Source: Solirubrobacterales bacterium
Lineage (GTDB): Bacteria; Actinomycetota; Thermoleophilia; Solirubrobacterales; 70-9
Length of the DNA stretch: 14,978 bases
Reading direction: 5' to 3'
Assembly: GCA_030835185.1 (NCBI GenBank)
Contig: JAUQWL010000068.1
Span: 1 to 14,978, forward strand
Part shown: positions 14,133 to 14,978 of the stretch, in pieces
Layout: each line of letters opens with the position of its first letter
Position numbering within the stretch: position 1 is the first letter of the stretch
The notes under the pieces: model-generated
Database searches by the model: none
Told to the model about the DNA's origin: nothing
The model's input: the letters and a program-made list of their open reading frames with translations, nothing else
Program-made: the position numbers and the translations under genes

Positions 14133-14978
14133 ATGGACGACCAGCTATTTGATGCCGGGGAACCCGAGGCACCCGCAATCCCGACCGTCGGGCCCGACGC
14201 CCCGCTCGCCGCGCGGATGCGTCCGCGGAGCCTGGGTGAGATCGTCGGCCAGCAGCACATCCTCGAAGAGGGCACGGCGCTGCGCGGGGCGATCGAGTCG
14301 GGCCGGCCCCACAGCGCGATCCTCTACGGACCGCCCGGCACCGGCAAGACCACTCTGGCCAGGGTCGTGGCGACCACGCTCGAGGGTGCCTTCGAGGAGG
14401 AGTCGGCGGTCAACGCCGGCCGCGCCGAGATCCGCGCCGTCATCGCCAGGGCCGAGCAGCGGCGCTCTTCGTCCGGGCGCCGCACGGTTCTCTTCCTCGA
14501 CGAGATCCACCGCTTCAACAAGGCCCAGCAGGACGCGCTCCTGCCGGCAGTCGAGGCCGGCACTCTGACCTTGATCGGTGCGACCACCGAAAACCCCTAT
14601 TTCGAGGTCAACTCGGCCTTGATCTCCCGCTGTCAGGTCTATGAACTGAAGCCGCTCGAGCCGTCCGACATCAAGGTCCTGCTCGAGCGGGCCCTCGAGG
14701 ACGGACAGCGCGGAGTCGCCGGGCGGGTGACCCTGTCCCCGGAGGCGTCGGACCTGCTCGCCGACCGGGTCGGAGGCGACGCCCGCACGGCACTGTCGGC
14801 ACTGGAAAGGGTCGCCGCCGCCGGTGGCGAAGCCGGGATCGCCGAGGTGGAGGATGCCCTCCAGGCCCAGGCGATCGCCTACGACAAGGGAGGCGATCAC
14901 CACTACGACTACATCTCCGCCTGGATCAAGGCCACTCGGGGATCGGACCCCGACGCCTCGCTCTACTACCTGGCGGTC
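14133..14978 (+). CDS. rarA: Replication-associated recombination protein A (RarA/MgsA AAA+ ATPase), 5' part
   Basis: The frame is open from the ATG at 14133 to the window edge: 282 codons and no stop, so the C-terminal part is missing (full proteins have about 430-450 residues). This AAA+ clamp-loader-like ATPase acts at stalled replication forks. A variable N-terminal tail (1-24) is followed by the conserved LAARMRPRSLGEIVGQQHIL. Walker A is GPPGTGKT at 66-73, Walker B LFLDEIHRFNKAQQD at 120-134, sensor 1 GATTENPYFEVN at 149-160, the arginine finger Arg166 in ALISR, and sensor 2 GGDARTAL lies near 212-220. The ENPYFEVN-SALISR run is the signature of RarA/WRNIP1 and separates it from RuvB and DnaX. 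There is no Shine-Dalgarno site before the ATG. The gene is divergent from the M20 peptidase gene. Confidence 0.94.
   Translation, partial: MDDQLFDAGEPEAPAIPTVGPDAPLAARMRPRSLGEIVGQQHILEEGTALRGAIESGRPHSAILYGPPGTGKTTLARVVATTLEGAFEEESAVNAGRAEIRAVIARAEQRRSSSGRRTVLFLDEIHRFNKAQQDALLPAVEAGTLTLIGATTENPYFEVNSALISRCQVYELKPLEPSDIKVLLERALEDGQRGVAGRVTLSPEASDLLADRVGGDARTALSALERVAAAGGEAGIAEVEDALQAQAIAYDKGGDHHYDYISAWIKATRGSDPDASLYYLAV

Noticed and set aside
1..14978. Search for a mobile element, prophage, toxin-antitoxin pair, defence system, tRNA or riboswitch
   Set aside because: No transposase, integrase, terminal repeats, direct repeats flanking genes, tRNA cloverleaf, CRISPR repeats or recognisable riboswitch core was seen. 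Composition looks even and the gene content looks chromosomal.

Overview
The window is a compact, high-GC stretch of bacterial chromosome. Gene content and style suggest an actinobacterium, perhaps of the Solirubrobacterales/Thermoleophilia type: GC-rich codons, GTG starts, start codons without Shine-Dalgarno sites, an actinobacterial-type PAP2 phosphatase and a PPA1498-type metallophosphoesterase. The lineage is an inference from style and was not tested by a search. I recognise fourteen protein-coding genes and no rRNA, tRNA, CRISPR array, insertion sequence, integrase or phage gene. No stretch longer than about 170 bases lacks a gene. Bases 1-97 hold nothing I can assign apart from a weak 5-bp hairpin at 75-89.

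Layout. A small AhpD-like protein (minus, 98-589) is divergent from a three-gene ABC exporter operon (plus, 685-3690): two paralogous FtsX/MacB-type permeases joined by an ATGA overlap, then their ATPase. The ATPase gene runs head-on into a secreted metallophosphoesterase (minus, 3665-5911), and their 3' ends overlap by 26 bp. Upstream of that gene on the minus strand lie a thiamine-diphosphate (TPP) enzyme of the acetolactate synthase/2-oxoacid decarboxylase superfamily (5959-7665), an NAD(P)-type aldehyde dehydrogenase (7841-9262), the YchF/OLA1 P-loop NTPase (9375-10451) and a PAP2 lipid phosphatase (10448-10966). YchF and PAP2 are joined by an ATGA overlap. A 51-bp divergent spacer separates PAP2 from an unrecognised multi-pass membrane protein (plus, 11018-12121). 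The stop codon of that gene is shared, through the palindrome CTAG, with the stop of a small conserved protein on the other strand.

That small protein closes a minus-strand cluster: M20 metallopeptidase (12773-14065), methylmalonyl-CoA epimerase (12330-12740), 70-aa protein (12118-12330). Divergent from it, the 5' part of the RarA/MgsA replication-fork ATPase gene begins at 14133 and runs off the end of the window.

How the genes may work together. The permeases and ATPase should form one exporter with two different permease subunits. The TPP enzyme and aldehyde dehydrogenase could act in sequence (2-oxoacid to aldehyde to acid), but the substrate cannot be read from sequence. The epimerase belongs to propionyl-CoA/methylmalonyl-CoA metabolism. 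YchF and RarA are housekeeping genes. Overall this is ordinary core or near-core chromosome. I found no convincing new multi-gene system. The points most worth a second look are the apparent leaderless starts, the undefined TPP enzyme/aldehyde dehydrogenase pair, the two-domain secreted phosphoesterase, and the unknown membrane and 70-aa proteins.
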